This document shows positions 25,503-34,766 of a DNA stretch of 64,000 bases, in pieces. The first letter of the stretch is position 1; every line of letters begins with the position of its first letter. The notes under the pieces are model-generated. The model ran no database searches. It had not been told where the DNA came from and saw only the letters and a list, made by a program, of their open reading frames with translations. The position numbers were made by a program, and so were the translations under genes. Source of the DNA: Sulfitobacter sp. 20_GPM-1509m (lineage in GTDB: Bacteria; Pseudomonadota; Alphaproteobacteria; Rhodobacterales; Rhodobacteraceae); NCBI RefSeq assembly GCF_000620505.1, contig NZ_JIBC01000009.1:186001-250000 (forward strand). Reading direction: 5' to 3'.

Positions 25503-26411
25503 TCAGAACAACGAAAGAAGGACCGCAAGGCCCAGAAATACTCCCCATGTCTTCCACAGTATCGCACAGGCGGCGTCAATGTCTGCTGCTGTCAGCGGCA
25601 CACGTCCGCCTGCGTTGACCCATGCCAGCGGCTGAATCGTGCCGTCGTAGCTGCGCGGACCTGCCAGCGCGATGTTCAGCGCGCGGGCCATTGCGGCCTC
25701 GGGCCAGCCTGCGTTGGGGCTGCGGTGGCGGCGGGCATCGGCGGTGATGGCCTGCCACTGGTTCAGGCCGCCGGACAGCGCCGCGATCATCAGGGCGGTC
25801 AGGCGGGCGGGTATCCAGTTCAGCACATCGTCCAGACGCGCGGCGGCCCATCCGAAGTGAAGGTATTTCTCGGTGCGATAGCCGATCATGCTGTCGGCGG
25901 TGTTTACCACCTTGTAGATCACCAGCCCCGGCAGGCCGCCGATCAGGAACCAGAAGGCGGGGGCGATGACGCCGTCGCTGAGGTTCTCTGCTGCACTTTC
26001 GATGGCGGCGCGTGCGGTGGCGCTGGCGTCCATGTCGCGGGTGTCGCGGCTGACGATCATTGCAACGTTGCGGCGTCCCTGTTGCAGCGACATGCGCAGG
26101 CCGTCGGCCACGGCGCTGACATGCTGGACCAGCGACCGCTGCGCCAGCAGGATCGCGGCGGCGAGGGTGATGATGACGGGGCCGAACAGGGACAGGGCTG
26201 CGCCGATGGCTCCGCCCCCCAGCACCAGCAGCGCGACAGCAAAAATGCCCCGCCATTTGCGGTTGGGACCAGTGTTCAGTCGCTGGTCGAGGGCGCTGAC
26301 CGCGCGCCCCATCAGCACCGCAGGATGTGGCAGCCGTGCCCACAGCCATTTCGGTTCGCCCAGTGCGGCATCCAGAAGCAAGGCGCACAGCAGCAAGGGG
26401 GCCGTATCCAT
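25503..26411 (-). CDS. cbiB: adenosylcobinamide-phosphate synthase CbiB
   Basis: A 302-residue inner-membrane enzyme joining (R)-1-amino-2-propanol phosphate to adenosylcobyric acid. Diagnostic segments: [61 protein letters not shown] and [29 protein letters not shown] 26411 overlaps the stop codon of cobC (ATGA) and starts the family N-terminus, so the longer in-frame opening is rejected. With cobC, which supplies the aminopropanol phosphate, it forms a two-step unit of cobalamin synthesis. Confidence 0.93.
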   Translation of the reverse strand: MDTAPLLLCALLLDAALGEPKWLWARLPHPAVLMGRAVSALDQRLNTGPNRKWRGIFAVALLVLGGGAIGAALSLFGPVIITLAAAILLAQRSLVQHVSAVADGLRMSLQQGRRNVAMIVSRDTRDMDASATARAAIESAAENLSDGVIAPAFWFLIGGLPGLVIYKVVNTADSMIGYRTEKYLHFGWAAARLDDVLNWIPARLTALMIAALSGGLNQWQAITADARRHRSPNAGWPEAAMARALNIALAGPRSYDGTIQPLAWVNAGGRVPLTAADIDAACAILWKTWGVFLGLAVLLSLF

Positions 26412-27340
26412 CAGGCGGCCTCGATCTGTGCCCAACGGTCGGGGGCGGGCAGGCCAAGGCGCAGCCATGTGTTGGAATAGGGAAAGACGCGGCTCCAGAC
26501 ATGGGCGGCAGCCAGACGGTCGCGCCATGCGGCGGCATCTTCAACGTCGTACAGGCGGAACAGGTCGGTGCCGCCGACCACGGTGGCCCCTTTGGCTTTC
26601 ATGATATCGTCCAGCCGCGTGGCGTCCTGCGCCAGACGCGCGCGGGTTTGCGCGGCCCAGTCGGGGTCGGAGAGGGCGGCGGTGCCGGTGGCGAGGGCAA
26701 TGCCCGACACGGGCCACGGCCCCAGCATGGTGCGCAGCGCATCGATCAGGGCAGGATCGCCAATGGCAAAGCCCAGACGCAGTCCGGCCAGTCCCCAGAA
26801 CTTGCCAAAGCTTTTCAGGATCACTGTGCCGGGCCGGGCCGCTTGCGCCATCAGCGAAGCATCGGGCGTTACCTCGCAAAAGCTTTCGTCGATCACCAGC
26901 AGGTCGCCGGTCAGATCCTGCGCCGTCCACAACTTCCCGTCCGGATTGTTGGGATTGACCAGAACCTGCGCGGCACCGCTCAGCCCCACGTCCCAGCCAT
27001 GGGCCTGAAAGGCCGCGGCGTGTTCATTGTAGGTTGGCCCCGCGATGGCGACGCTGGCCGGATGTGCCAGCCGTGGCATTTGCGCGATCAGGGCCGATGC
27101 GCCGGGGGCGGCCAGCACGTCGGCGGTGTCGGGGACATTCCAGAACCGGCGCGCGGCGGCTTCCAGTTCTGCGGTGGCGGTGGCATCGGGCAGGGCGGTC
27201 CATGCGGCGTCGGGCATTGCAGGCATCGGGTAGGGGACCGGGTTGATTCCCGTCGAAAGGTCCACCCAATCACTGCGACCGCCGCCAAAGCGGGCCATCG
27301 CCTGATCCAGATCGCCGCCATGATCTCTTTTTTGTGCCAC
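26411..27340 (-). CDS. cobC: threonine-phosphate decarboxylase CobC/CobD
   Basis: PLP enzyme of the class I/II aminotransferase fold that makes aminopropanol phosphate for the nucleotide loop of cobalamin. [17 protein letters not shown] and [14 protein letters not shown] are typical of its N-terminus; [10 protein letters not shown] and VIDESFCE bind the cofactor; the Schiff-base lysine is in [21 protein letters not shown] at 27340 with AAAGGAC six bases upstream is preferred over an upstream start; about 309 residues. A 25-base palindrome sits just upstream. Naming differs between pathways (cobC in aerobic Pseudomonas usage). Confidence 0.88.
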   Translation of the reverse strand: MAQKRDHGGDLDQAMARFGGGRSDWVDLSTGINPVPYPMPAMPDAAWTALPDATATAELEAAARRFWNVPDTADVLAAPGASALIAQMPRLAHPASVAIAGPTYNEHAAAFQAHGWDVGLSGAAQVLVNPNNPDGKLWTAQDLTGDLLVIDESFCEVTPDASLMAQAARPGTVILKSFGKFWGLAGLRLGFAIGDPALIDALRTMLGPWPVSGIALATGTAALSDPDWAAQTRARLAQDATRLDDIMKAKGATVVGGTDLFRLYDVEDAAAWRDRLAAAHVWSRVFPYSNTWLRLGLPAPDRWAQIEAA

Positions 27341-27358
27341 GCAGATGTCCTTTGCCGC

Positions 27359-27383
27359 GAATAGGTCGATTATTGACCTATTC
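27359..27383. promoter_or_regulatory. 25-bp palindrome upstream of cobC-cbiB operon
   Basis: GAATAGGTC and GACCTATTC, a perfect 9-bp inverted repeat with 7 AT-rich bases between, starts 18 bases upstream of the cobC GTG. This is the right place for a repressor operator of the cobC operon. It is not a cobalamin riboswitch: none of the conserved B12-box sequence is visible. Confidence 0.6.
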
Positions 27384-27454
27384 ACACCGTGTCATTGGCG
27401 GAAACAAGCCGTTTTAGGCGCGTTTCCCGACTTGTTAGGAATTGGCCACAGCAA

Positions 27455-27469
27455 TTAACCCTTTGTTAA
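27455..27469. promoter_or_regulatory. perfect CtrA binding site
   Basis: TTAACCCTTTGTTAA matches the alphaproteobacterial CtrA consensus TTAA-N7-TTAA exactly. It is 57 bases upstream of the ATG of the single-domain receiver gene and about 115 bases upstream of the divergent cobC, so the receiver gene is the likely target. Confidence 0.65.
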
Positions 27470-27525
27470 CATTTTGGGCAGACTGCTTGAGACAGTGTTG
27501 AGCGCAGGCGGGGGCCGGGAAGCTG

Positions 27526-27900
27526 ATGAATGTGCTGATCGTAGAAAGCGAGCTTGCGCTGGCCGATCTGTGGCGCAGGCATCTGGAACGCTCGGGAATG
27601 GTGGTGCGTGTGGCAACCACCCAGGAGGACGCCACCCGACAGATCGCCGAGGATGAACCGGGGATCATCATTCTGGACCTGGTATTGGACGAGGGCAGCG
27701 CACTGGCCGTGTCGGACTTTGCCAGCTATCGCTGCCCGCAGGCGAAGGTCATCTTTGTCACCAACACGTCGTTCTTCTCCGACGGCTCGATCTTTGCCCA
27801 CGCCCAGAACGCCTGTGCCTTTGTGCAGAGCGGGACGCCGCCAGAAGATCTGGCGGCGATGGTCGAGCATTATTGCCAAAGACGCCCCAAGTCCGCCTGA
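27526..27900 (+). CDS. degenerate single-domain response regulator
   Basis: A 124-residue receiver-fold protein without output domain. Asp51 in IIILDLVLDEG aligns with the phosphoacceptor and Thr79 (FVTNTS) with the switch residue, but the acidic pocket is E7-S8-E9 rather than two adjacent acids and the invariant lysine near the C-terminus is replaced (FVQSG where LVKP is usual, about residues 99-103). Phosphorylation may be altered or absent. A CtrA box upstream suggests cell-cycle, motility or gene-transfer-agent control. Converges with the GST gene, 2 bases apart. Confidence 0.82.
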   Translation: MNVLIVESELALADLWRRHLERSGMVVRVATTQEDATRQIAEDEPGIIILDLVLDEGSALAVSDFASYRCPQAKVIFVTNTSFFSDGSIFAHAQNACAFVQSGTPPEDLAAMVEHYCQRRPKSA

Positions 27901-27902
27901 AC

Positions 27903-28877
27903 TCAGCCGCGCCCGTGTGGCGCGTTGAAATCAGGGTCGGGATTGATCGGGATGATCCGGTTCGGATTGATGTTGTCGTGACTGTAGTAATAGTGACGCA
28001 CGATGTGATCGAAGTTGACCGTTTCGGCCACGCCCTCCCATTGGTACAGTTCGCGCGTATAGGCCCACAGGTTGGGATAGTCGGTAATCCGCGCGCGGTT
28101 GCATTTGAAATGAGTGTTATAGACCTTGTCGAAGCGCACCAGTGTCGTGAACAGCCGCCAGTCGGCCTCGGTGATCTGATCGCCCATCAGATAGCGGTTC
28201 TGGCTCAGGCGGTCCTCAAGCCAGTCCAGCGTGTCGAACAGCGGATGCACGGCCTCGTCATAGGCCTCTTGCGAGGTGGCAAAGCCGGATTTGTATACGC
28301 CGTTGTTCAACGTGTCGTAGATGCGGTCGTTCACCGGTGCGATGGCGTCGCGCAGCTCCTGCGGCCAATAGTCGTCGGTGTTGCCCGTGATGTCGTTGAA
28401 CGCGCTGTTCAACATGCGGATGATCTCGGCGCTTTCGTTGTTCACGATGGTTTCGCGCTGCTTGTCCCAAAGGATCGGCACGGTCACGCGCCCCGTGAAT
28501 GTCGGGTTGGCGCGGATGTAAATGTCGCGGGCATAGGGCAGGCCGAACAGCCTGTCGCCGGTGGCCCCGTCAAAATCGGTGTCAAAGGTCCAGCCGTCGC
28601 CCAGCATTTCGGGGTGAACAACCGACACTCCGATGTGATCCGTCAGCCCCTTGAGGCTGCGAAAGATCAATGCGCGGTGGGCCCAGGGGCAGGCGTAGGA
28701 CACGTAGAGATGGTAGCGTCCCGATTCGGCGGCAAATCCGCCCTCGCCGGAAGGGCCCGCTGATCCGTCAGCGGTGATCCAGTTGCGGAACTTGGATTCA
28801 GAGCGTTCGAACTTGCCGCCCGAAGAGTCTGTATCGTACCATTTGTCTTGCCACTTGCCATCTACGAGCAAACCCAT
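27903..28877 (-). CDS. glutathionyl-hydroquinone reductase (Xi-class GST)
   Basis: A 324-residue YqjG/ECM4-type protein. The catalytic Cys is in YACPWAHRALIFR, the Xi-class signature; the GSH site includes VPILWD and NNESAEIIRMLN; the C-terminal helical domain contains ITEADWRLFTTLVRFD. Family enzymes reduce glutathionyl-(hydro)quinones. No partner gene adjacent; its own promoter must lie in 28878-29073. Confidence 0.92.
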   Translation of the reverse strand: MGLLVDGKWQDKWYDTDSSGGKFERSESKFRNWITADGSAGPSGEGGFAAESGRYHLYVSYACPWAHRALIFRSLKGLTDHIGVSVVHPEMLGDGWTFDTDFDGATGDRLFGLPYARDIYIRANPTFTGRVTVPILWDKQRETIVNNESAEIIRMLNSAFNDITGNTDDYWPQELRDAIAPVNDRIYDTLNNGVYKSGFATSQEAYDEAVHPLFDTLDWLEDRLSQNRYLMGDQITEADWRLFTTLVRFDKVYNTHFKCNRARITDYPNLWAYTRELYQWEGVAETVNFDHIVRHYYYSHDNINPNRIIPINPDPDFNAPHGRG

Positions 28878-29073
28878 GCGTAATCTCCCTTGCTGCTTGG
28901 GACATACCTAGGGCGCAGAGGGGCAAAGGCACAGCGGTGCCACCGCGCAGGCCCCCTGCGCAGGTGCACATTTCTGCAACAGCCGCAGCGCAGCAATTTG
29001 GAATTCATCAGAAATTCACTTGAAGCGGGGTAAAGAAGCGCCAAGTTTCAATGCGACAGCACTGGGGACGATC

Positions 29074-29439
29074 ATGACGACATTTCTGCCCAAAGAAGTA
29101 CAAGCCGGTCTGGACAGCGCACGTTTGTCCGGTCTGAAAAAGGCGTCTCGTCTGCGTGTGAACATCGACGGGGTGACACATCCCGTGCTGCGCATGTGGA
29201 AAACAGGGTTTTCGGTGGATGCGTCCACGGCGCCCTATCTGCGCGGCTATGTCGATCTGTACGACGGGGCCATTCACCTGTTTCAGTGCCTGATTGTCGC
29301 CTCTGACGAAGAGGCGGGCGAGATGAACTATGAGTTCAAGCGCGCCACTGCCGTTGCAGACAAGCCTGCGCTGGACTTTGAGAAATCGCCGGACGCGCCT
29401 GTGGCCCTGCTGTCGGACCGCCCTGCCATCGAGATGTAA
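29074..29439 (+). CDS. conserved hypothetical protein
   Basis: 121 residues from ATG 29074 (an in-frame start 54 bases upstream adds unrelated residues). RLRVNIDGVTHPVLRMWKTG, then FSVDASTAPYLRGYVDLYDG, suggests a compact beta protein, loosely like PilZ-type barrels, but no RxxxR or D/NxSxxG c-di-GMP motif is present. No signal peptide. I recall similar proteins only in Rhodobacteraceae. Function unknown; flanked by the GST and MATE genes with no overlap. Confidence 0.65.
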   Translation: MTTFLPKEVQAGLDSARLSGLKKASRLRVNIDGVTHPVLRMWKTGFSVDASTAPYLRGYVDLYDGAIHLFQCLIVASDEEAGEMNYEFKRATAVADKPALDFEKSPDAPVALLSDRPAIEM

Positions 29440-29652
29440 TTTGCGTCACGCTTGACGAAAAACCGGCCCGCGTGTAATCGCAGCGCAGGGTCCGACCCCT
29501 GCCGCTCGCAATGATGGTGAAGTTCGGGAACCGGCATCTGGTCCCTTTCTTTGGTACACATGCGGTCCGACGGCAACGCGAGCCCCTTCCCGATACCGCA
29601 TCTGAGACCGAAAGAGGCTCGAGATGTTTTATCTGTCCTTCGCGGGTGCGCC

Positions 29653-30981
29653 ATGACGCATGCGCCCGCTTCCAATATTTTTACCAGCGGCCCGTTGCTG
29701 CCGCTGTTCTTGCGCACGGCCGCGCCCATCATTCTGGTGATGGGGGTCAACGGGGCCTTTGCCGTGGTCGATGCCTATTTTCTGGGGGTCTTTGTCGGCG
29801 CGCGTGCGGTGATTGCCGTGACTCTTATGTTCCCGCTTTACATGATGCTGGTGGCGCTTTCGACATTGGTGTCCAGCGGATTTTCGGCGCTTTATGCACA
29901 GGCGTTGGGGGCAGGGGATGGCCCGCGTGGACAGGCCTTGCTGGGCAGTGCCCTGCAGCTGGCCATGCTGGTCAGTCTGGTGCTGATGGCGCTGTTTGTG
30001 GCGTTTGGCACGCGGCTGGCGATCCGGATCGCGGCGGGTGATATCGGGCTGGCGCAGACCGGGCATCTGTATCTGGAGATTCTGGTTTTCGGGTCGCCTT
30101 TGGGCTTTCTGGTGGGCATCGGTGTGGACGCACTGCGCGCCCAAGGGCGGATGAGCGCGATGGCGGGCATCATGCTGATGGCGGCCCTGCTGAACATCGC
30201 CTTTGATGCGCTGTTCGTGGTGTGGATCGGACTGGGCGTGCCGGGGTCCGCCTTTGGCACGTTGCTTTCGCAGCTTTGCGCGGGGCTTGTCGTTCTGGCG
30301 GTGAGGCGCGGGCAGCCGGGTGTTGCGCTGTGGCCTTTGAAACCCATGCATTGGGGGCGTTTGCTGGCGTTGGGTGCGCCCTCAAGTCTTGGGTACATCG
30401 GCCTATCGCTGTCAGCGGCGGTGACGCTGGTTGCCATCCAGCTTTGGGGAGGCGCGCAGTTCAATGCGATTGCAGGGGCCTTTGGCATCATCTCGCGGTT
30501 GATGACCTTTGCGTTTCTGCCTTTGCTGGGGCTGTCGATGGCGTTCCAGACGATCACGGCGAATGTCTATGGCGCAGGGCAGGATGAGCGGGTGCAGGCA
30601 GCCTTGCGCGTGGCTGTGGTTCTGGGCCTTGTCTACGGGGCCGTGGTGCAGGCGGTCTATCTGCTGGGGGCGCCGTGGCTGGGCGCGGTCTTTGTGGATG
30701 AGCCGCAGATCGTGGCACAGGTGGCGCGGATCCTGCCGATCACCACGGCGACGATGTTTCTGTTCGGGCCGTTGATGATGGTGGCGACGCATTTTCAGGC
30801 CATCGGTGACGCCCCGCGTGCGGGATTGTTGGGCTTGTCGCGCACCTATCTGTTCGGACTACCGCTGACGTTGCTGTTGCCGGTGGTCTGGGGAGAGGTG
30901 GGGATCTGGCTGGCAGGTCCGGTGGCCGAGTGTCTGGTGCTGGGGCTGACGGTCTGGGTGCTGTGGCGCAGGCGCGGGTGA
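29653..30981 (+). CDS. MATE family efflux transporter
   Basis: A 442-residue, twelve-helix multidrug/toxin extrusion protein in the inner membrane. Two homologous halves start at about residues 10 (LLPLFLRTAAPIILVMGVNG) and 230 (WGRLLALGAPSSLGYIGLSL). ATG 29653 is chosen because the first helix begins 12 residues later; the longer frame lacks homology. Substrate unknown; Na+ or H+ coupled. Stands alone, converging with the MalY-like gene. Confidence 0.9.
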   Translation: MTHAPASNIFTSGPLLPLFLRTAAPIILVMGVNGAFAVVDAYFLGVFVGARAVIAVTLMFPLYMMLVALSTLVSSGFSALYAQALGAGDGPRGQALLGSALQLAMLVSLVLMALFVAFGTRLAIRIAAGDIGLAQTGHLYLEILVFGSPLGFLVGIGVDALRAQGRMSAMAGIMLMAALLNIAFDALFVVWIGLGVPGSAFGTLLSQLCAGLVVLAVRRGQPGVALWPLKPMHWGRLLALGAPSSLGYIGLSLSAAVTLVAIQLWGGAQFNAIAGAFGIISRLMTFAFLPLLGLSMAFQTITANVYGAGQDERVQAALRVAVVLGLVYGAVVQAVYLLGAPWLGAVFVDEPQIVAQVARILPITTATMFLFGPLMMVATHFQAIGDAPRAGLLGLSRTYLFGLPLTLLLPVVWGEVGIWLAGPVAECLVLGLTVWVLWRRRG

Positions 30982-30983
30982 AA

Positions 30984-31013
30984 CGAAAAAGGTCGGGCTG
31001 TTCCAGCCCGACC
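30984..31013 (-). terminator. terminator of MalY-like gene
   Basis: Perfect 10-bp stem GGTCGGGCTG / CAGCCCGACC (30991-31000 with 31004-31013), three-base loop, followed on the minus strand by TTTTTCGTTT. On the plus strand no T run follows, so it mainly serves the minus-strand gene. Confidence 0.88.
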
Positions 31014-31038
31014 TGTCATGCCGTTGCGATTGTGCCGC

Positions 31039-32208
31039 TTACTGCAAGTCGCTGAACGCTTTGGTCAGACGCGCCACCGCATCCTCGACGCGGCTGCGCT
31101 GGGTGGCGATGTTAAAGCGCATGAACGTCTCGCCGCCCTTGCCGAAGGTCGGCCCGTAGTTGGCGGCAATCTGCGCGTCCTTCTCGATGCGGCGGGTGAC
31201 TTCCTCGCGGCTCATGCCGGTGCCTGCAAAGTCGACCCAGCTGAGGTAGGTCGCCTGCAAGGGCATCGCCTTCAGGCCCGGAATGGCGTTCACGCCGGCG
31301 TCGAAAATCCGTGCGTTGCCTGCGATGTATTCCATCACATCATCGACCCATTTCGCCCCCTCGGGCGAATAGGCCGCGGTTGCCATGAACAGGCCAAAAG
31401 CGTTGGGCGACAGACCCAGCGCGCCCATGCGTTTGGCGAACTTGGCGCGCAGTGTTTCGTCCTGAATAATGACATTGCCGACATGGGCGCCGGCGATCGA
31501 GAAGGTTTTGGTCGTGGCGGACATCATCACCAGACGGTCGGTGATGCCGTCGATCTTGGCCATCGGGATGTGGGTGTTGCCAGGCATCACCAGATCGTGG
31601 TGAATTTCGTCCGAAACGATGATCAGGTCGTGCCGTTTGGCAAAGGCTGCGACGCCTTCCAGTTCGGCTTTGGTCCAGACACGGCCGCCGGGGTTGTGCG
31701 GGCTGCACAGCAGCAGCAGCTTTTCGCTGCCGTCCAGTTGCACGTCCCATGCGTCGAAATCCAGTTCGTACCGCCCGTCGTTCAGGGCCATCTGGCATTC
31801 GACCACGAGCCGGTCGGCGGCATTAATCACGCGGGCAAAGGCGTGGTAGATCGGCGTGAACATCACCACACCATCGCCCGGCTGGGTATAGGCGTCGATG
31901 CACATGGCGGCCCCGTTCACCAGCCCGTGGGTGGTAAAGATCCACTCGGGCTGGATGTCCCAGCCGTGGCGCTCTTTCATCCACCACTGGATCGCTGCGT
32001 GATATTCGCTGTCGTCACCGAAATAGCCGAACATGCCGTGTTCGACCCGCGCCTGTAGCGCGTCCAATACGCATTGGGGCGGGGCAAAGTCCATGTCCGC
32101 CACCCACATCGCCAGCCCGTCGTCGGCAGAGACACCATACAGCTTGTCCATCATGTCCCATTTTGCGCAATGGGTGCCGCGGCGGTCTACGATGTCATCA
32201 AAGCTCAT
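31039..32208 (-). CDS. MalY/PatB family C-S lyase aminotransferase
   Basis: A 389-residue PLP enzyme. SFDDIVDRRGTHCAKWDMMD and AMWVADMDFAPP are the classic MalY/PatB (cystathionine beta-lyase-like) opening; CSPHNPGGRVW, VSDEIHHDLVM and the Schiff-base lysine in SATTKTFSIAG follow. It may cleave cystathionine or other cysteine S-conjugates; in roseobacters such lyases also serve organosulfur metabolism. ATG 32208 has a GGAGAG ribosome site. Divergent from the deformylase cluster. Confidence 0.9.
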   Translation of the reverse strand: MSFDDIVDRRGTHCAKWDMMDKLYGVSADDGLAMWVADMDFAPPQCVLDALQARVEHGMFGYFGDDSEYHAAIQWWMKERHGWDIQPEWIFTTHGLVNGAAMCIDAYTQPGDGVVMFTPIYHAFARVINAADRLVVECQMALNDGRYELDFDAWDVQLDGSEKLLLLCSPHNPGGRVWTKAELEGVAAFAKRHDLIIVSDEIHHDLVMPGNTHIPMAKIDGITDRLVMMSATTKTFSIAGAHVGNVIIQDETLRAKFAKRMGALGLSPNAFGLFMATAAYSPEGAKWVDDVMEYIAGNARIFDAGVNAIPGLKAMPLQATYLSWVDFAGTGMSREEVTRRIEKDAQIAANYGPTFGKGGETFMRFNIATQRSRVEDAVARLTKAFSDLQ

Positions 32209-32308
32209 GTGGCTCTCTCCTGTGATTTGCGCCTGTATTGCTAACGCGCTGACGGCCAAGCGCAAGGGGCCGTTGCACCGCCGCCCGTGTTGTCCTACAT
32301 GACCTGCC

Positions 32309-32833
32309 ATGAAACGCCCGATCCTGTTGCACCCCGACCCCCGGCTCAAGAAGCTTTGCACGCCCGTCACCGACATGACGGACGACCTGCGCAGCCTTGG
32401 CGATGATATGCTGGCCACCATGTACGATGCGCCGGGCATCGGATTGGCAGCGCCCCAGGTGGGTGTGCTGGAGCGGCTGATCGTGCTGGATTGCGTCAAG
32501 GCCGAGGGCGAGGCGCCCCGTCCGTTGATCATGTTCAACCCCGAGATCATCGCGTCCTCGGAAGAGACGAACGTCTATGAAGAAGGCTGTCTGTCGATCC
32601 CCGAGCATTTCGCCGATGTGACCCGCCCCGCCGAGGTGCAGGTGCGCTGGATCGACCGGGACGGCAAGGAACACAGCGAAGAAATGGGCGGGCTGTGGGC
32701 CACTTGTGTGCAGCACGAGATCGACCATTTGGACGGCAAGCTGTTCATCGACTATCTCAAGCCGCTGCGGCGGCAGATGATTACGCGCAAGATGACCAAG
32801 CTGAAGCGCGAACTGGCCCGCGACAAGCCATGA
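32309..32833 (+). CDS. def: peptide deformylase 1
   Basis: A 174-residue metalloenzyme removing the formyl group from nascent proteins. All three motifs are intact: GIGLAAPQ, EGCLS and HEIDH, supplying Cys and two His to the metal and the catalytic Glu. The C-terminal KMTKLKRELARDK helix is typical of housekeeping Def. First of three consecutive def-like genes ending in fmt; its stop overlaps the next start (ATGA). Confidence 0.96.
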   Translation: MKRPILLHPDPRLKKLCTPVTDMTDDLRSLGDDMLATMYDAPGIGLAAPQVGVLERLIVLDCVKAEGEAPRPLIMFNPEIIASSEETNVYEEGCLSIPEHFADVTRPAEVQVRWIDRDGKEHSEEMGGLWATCVQHEIDHLDGKLFIDYLKPLRRQMITRKMTKLKRELARDKP

Positions 32834-33333
32834 GCACGCGCCCGATCCTGACCTGGCCCGATGTGCGCCTGACGCAGCCCTGTGCCGCGGTCGGCGCGGT
32901 GACGGCCGAGGTTCAGATCCTGGCGGCGGATATGCTGGAAACCATGTACGCGGCCCCCGGACGCGGGCTGGCCGGGCCGCAGATTGGCGAGATGTTGCGG
33001 ATTTTCGTGATGGACACCTGCTGGAAAGAGGGCGCGCCCGATCCGCTGGTGTGCATCGACCCGCAGATCGAGGTGCTGGACAACAGTCCCGTAACGAACA
33101 ACGAAGGCTGTCTTTCTATTCCCGGCGTGTCGGCTGCGGTGACACGCCCTGCGGCGGTACGGCTGACCTATACCGGTCTTGACGGGGCACGGCATTCTCG
33201 TGACCTGACCGGATTTGACGCGGTCTGTGCGCAGCATGAATATGACCATCTGGACGGGGTGCTGACCTTTGACCGTCTCGACGCGGACGCCCGCGCGGCC
33301 TTGCTGGCCGACTATGACGAGGCCGCCACATGA
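32830..33333 (+). CDS. peptide deformylase 2, motifs intact
   Basis: A 167-residue paralogue. Motif I reads GRGLAGPQ (Ala to Gly), motif II EGCLSIPG and motif III HEYDH, so metal ligands and catalytic Glu are all present and activity is likely. It lacks the basic C-terminal helix of Def1. ATGA overlaps on both sides couple it to deformylase 1 and 3. Confidence 0.92.
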   Translation: MSTRPILTWPDVRLTQPCAAVGAVTAEVQILAADMLETMYAAPGRGLAGPQIGEMLRIFVMDTCWKEGAPDPLVCIDPQIEVLDNSPVTNNEGCLSIPGVSAAVTRPAAVRLTYTGLDGARHSRDLTGFDAVCAQHEYDHLDGVLTFDRLDADARAALLADYDEAAT

Positions 33334-33824
33334 CCCTGCGCCCGTTCGTGCCATGGCCTGACAAACGTCTGCGCACGGCGGCGGCGCCGGTGGAGGAGAT
33401 CACCGATGATATCCACGCCTTGTGGGCCGATATGGTCGAGACGATGGACGCGATGCCCGGTGTCGGGCTGGCCGCGCCGCAAATCGGGGTGATGCTGCAA
33501 GTGGCGGTGGTCGATGCCACGCCGGACCGCAGCCGCCGTATCCTGCTGGCAAACCCGACGGTCCTGGCGGCTTCGGACTCTGTTGAGGCAGGCACCGAAG
33601 CCTCACCCAACTTGCCGGGCGTCCATGCCGAGATCACCCGCCCCAAGGCGGTTACCGTGCAGTTTCTGAACGCCCAGGGCGTGATTGACCGGCGTGATTT
33701 CGAGGGGCTTGAAGCGCGGTCGGTGCAGCATCAGATCGACCATCTGGCGGGGCGGATGTATTTCGACAATCTTGGCCGCGTGAAACGCGATATGCTGATC
33801 CGCAAGGCGCGCAAACTGCGTTAG
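33330..33824 (+). CDS. peptide deformylase-like protein, probably inactive
   Basis: A 164-residue paralogue with motif I intact (GVGLAAPQ, 44-51) but motif II reads EASPNLPG (Ser92 where the metal-binding Cys belongs) and motif III HQIDH (Gln135 replaces the catalytic Glu). The fold and both His ligands remain, so metal binding could be weakened and hydrolysis should be lost. The C-terminal RVKRDMLIRKARKLR resembles the ribosome-contacting basic helix of Def1. A regulatory or ribosome-binding role, or a different reaction, is inferred. Followed by fmt after 27 bases. Confidence 0.9.
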   Translation: MTLRPFVPWPDKRLRTAAAPVEEITDDIHALWADMVETMDAMPGVGLAAPQIGVMLQVAVVDATPDRSRRILLANPTVLAASDSVEAGTEASPNLPGVHAEITRPKAVTVQFLNAQGVIDRRDFEGLEARSVQHQIDHLAGRMYFDNLGRVKRDMLIRKARKLR

Positions 33825-33851
33825 CGCCTGCCCGTCAGGAAAGGACACCTC

Positions 33852-34757
33852 ATGCGCATCATCTTTATGGGTACGCCCGATTTTTCGGTGCCGGTGCTGG
33901 ACGCGCTGGTTGACGCCGGTCACGAAATTGCCGCCGTCTATTGCCAGCCGCCGCGCCCTGCGGGGCGGGGCAAGAAGGACCGCCCGACGCCGGTTCATGC
34001 CCGCGCCGAGGCGCTGGGATTGCAGGTGCGTCATCCGGTGTCTTTGAAATCACCCGAGGCGCAGGCGGCGTTCGCGGCGTTGCAGGCGGAGGTGGCGGTG
34101 GTCGTGGCCTATGGTCTGATCCTGCCGCAGGCGATTCTGGACGCGACAGCGCGCGGTTGCCTGAACATTCATGCCAGCCTGTTGCCGCGCTGGCGGGGTG
34201 CAGCGCCGATACACCGCGCGATCATGGCGGGGGATGCGGAAACCGGCGTGTGCATCATGCAGATGGAGGCGGGGCTGGACACGGGTCCCGTGCTGCTGCG
34301 CGAAGCGACGCCGATTGGTGCGACCGAGACCACGGCGCAATTGCACGACCGGCTGAGCGCGCTGGGCGCTGAGGCTGTTGTCCGGGCGCTGGACCAGTTG
34401 GATGATCTGACGCCGCAGGTGCAGCCCGAGGATGGCGTCACCTATGCCCACAAGATCGACAAGGCCGAGGCGGCACTGGACTGGTCACGCGATGCGGTCG
34501 AGGTGGACCAGCAAATTCGCGGGCTGTCACCGTTTCCCGGGGCGTGGTTTGACCATGAAGGGGTGCGTATCAAGGTGTTGGGCAGCCGGTTGGCAGAGGG
34601 GCAGGGCGCTGCGGGTGAGGTGCTGGATGATGCGCTGACCGTTGCCTGTGGCACGGGCGCTGTGCAACTGACCCGTTTGCAAAAGGCCGGGCGCGGGGCG
34701 CAGGATGCAACGGAATTCCTGCGCGGCAATGCCTTGCCCGCAGGCAGCCAGCTTTAG
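33852..34757 (+). CDS. fmt: methionyl-tRNA formyltransferase
   Basis: A 301-residue enzyme that formylates initiator Met-tRNA from 10-formyl-THF. [18 protein letters not shown], the [20 protein letters not shown] motif with the catalytic Asn/His and the GLDTGPVLL element are all present, with the Fmt C-terminal OB-like domain after about residue 205. Pairing formylation with deformylation genes in one operon is widespread. Confidence 0.96.
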   Translation: MRIIFMGTPDFSVPVLDALVDAGHEIAAVYCQPPRPAGRGKKDRPTPVHARAEALGLQVRHPVSLKSPEAQAAFAALQAEVAVVVAYGLILPQAILDATARGCLNIHASLLPRWRGAAPIHRAIMAGDAETGVCIMQMEAGLDTGPVLLREATPIGATETTAQLHDRLSALGAEAVVRALDQLDDLTPQVQPEDGVTYAHKIDKAEAALDWSRDAVEVDQQIRGLSPFPGAWFDHEGVRIKVLGSRLAEGQGAAGEVLDDALTVACGTGAVQLTRLQKAGRGAQDATEFLRGNALPAGSQL

Positions 34758-34766
34758 GAGCGCGCG

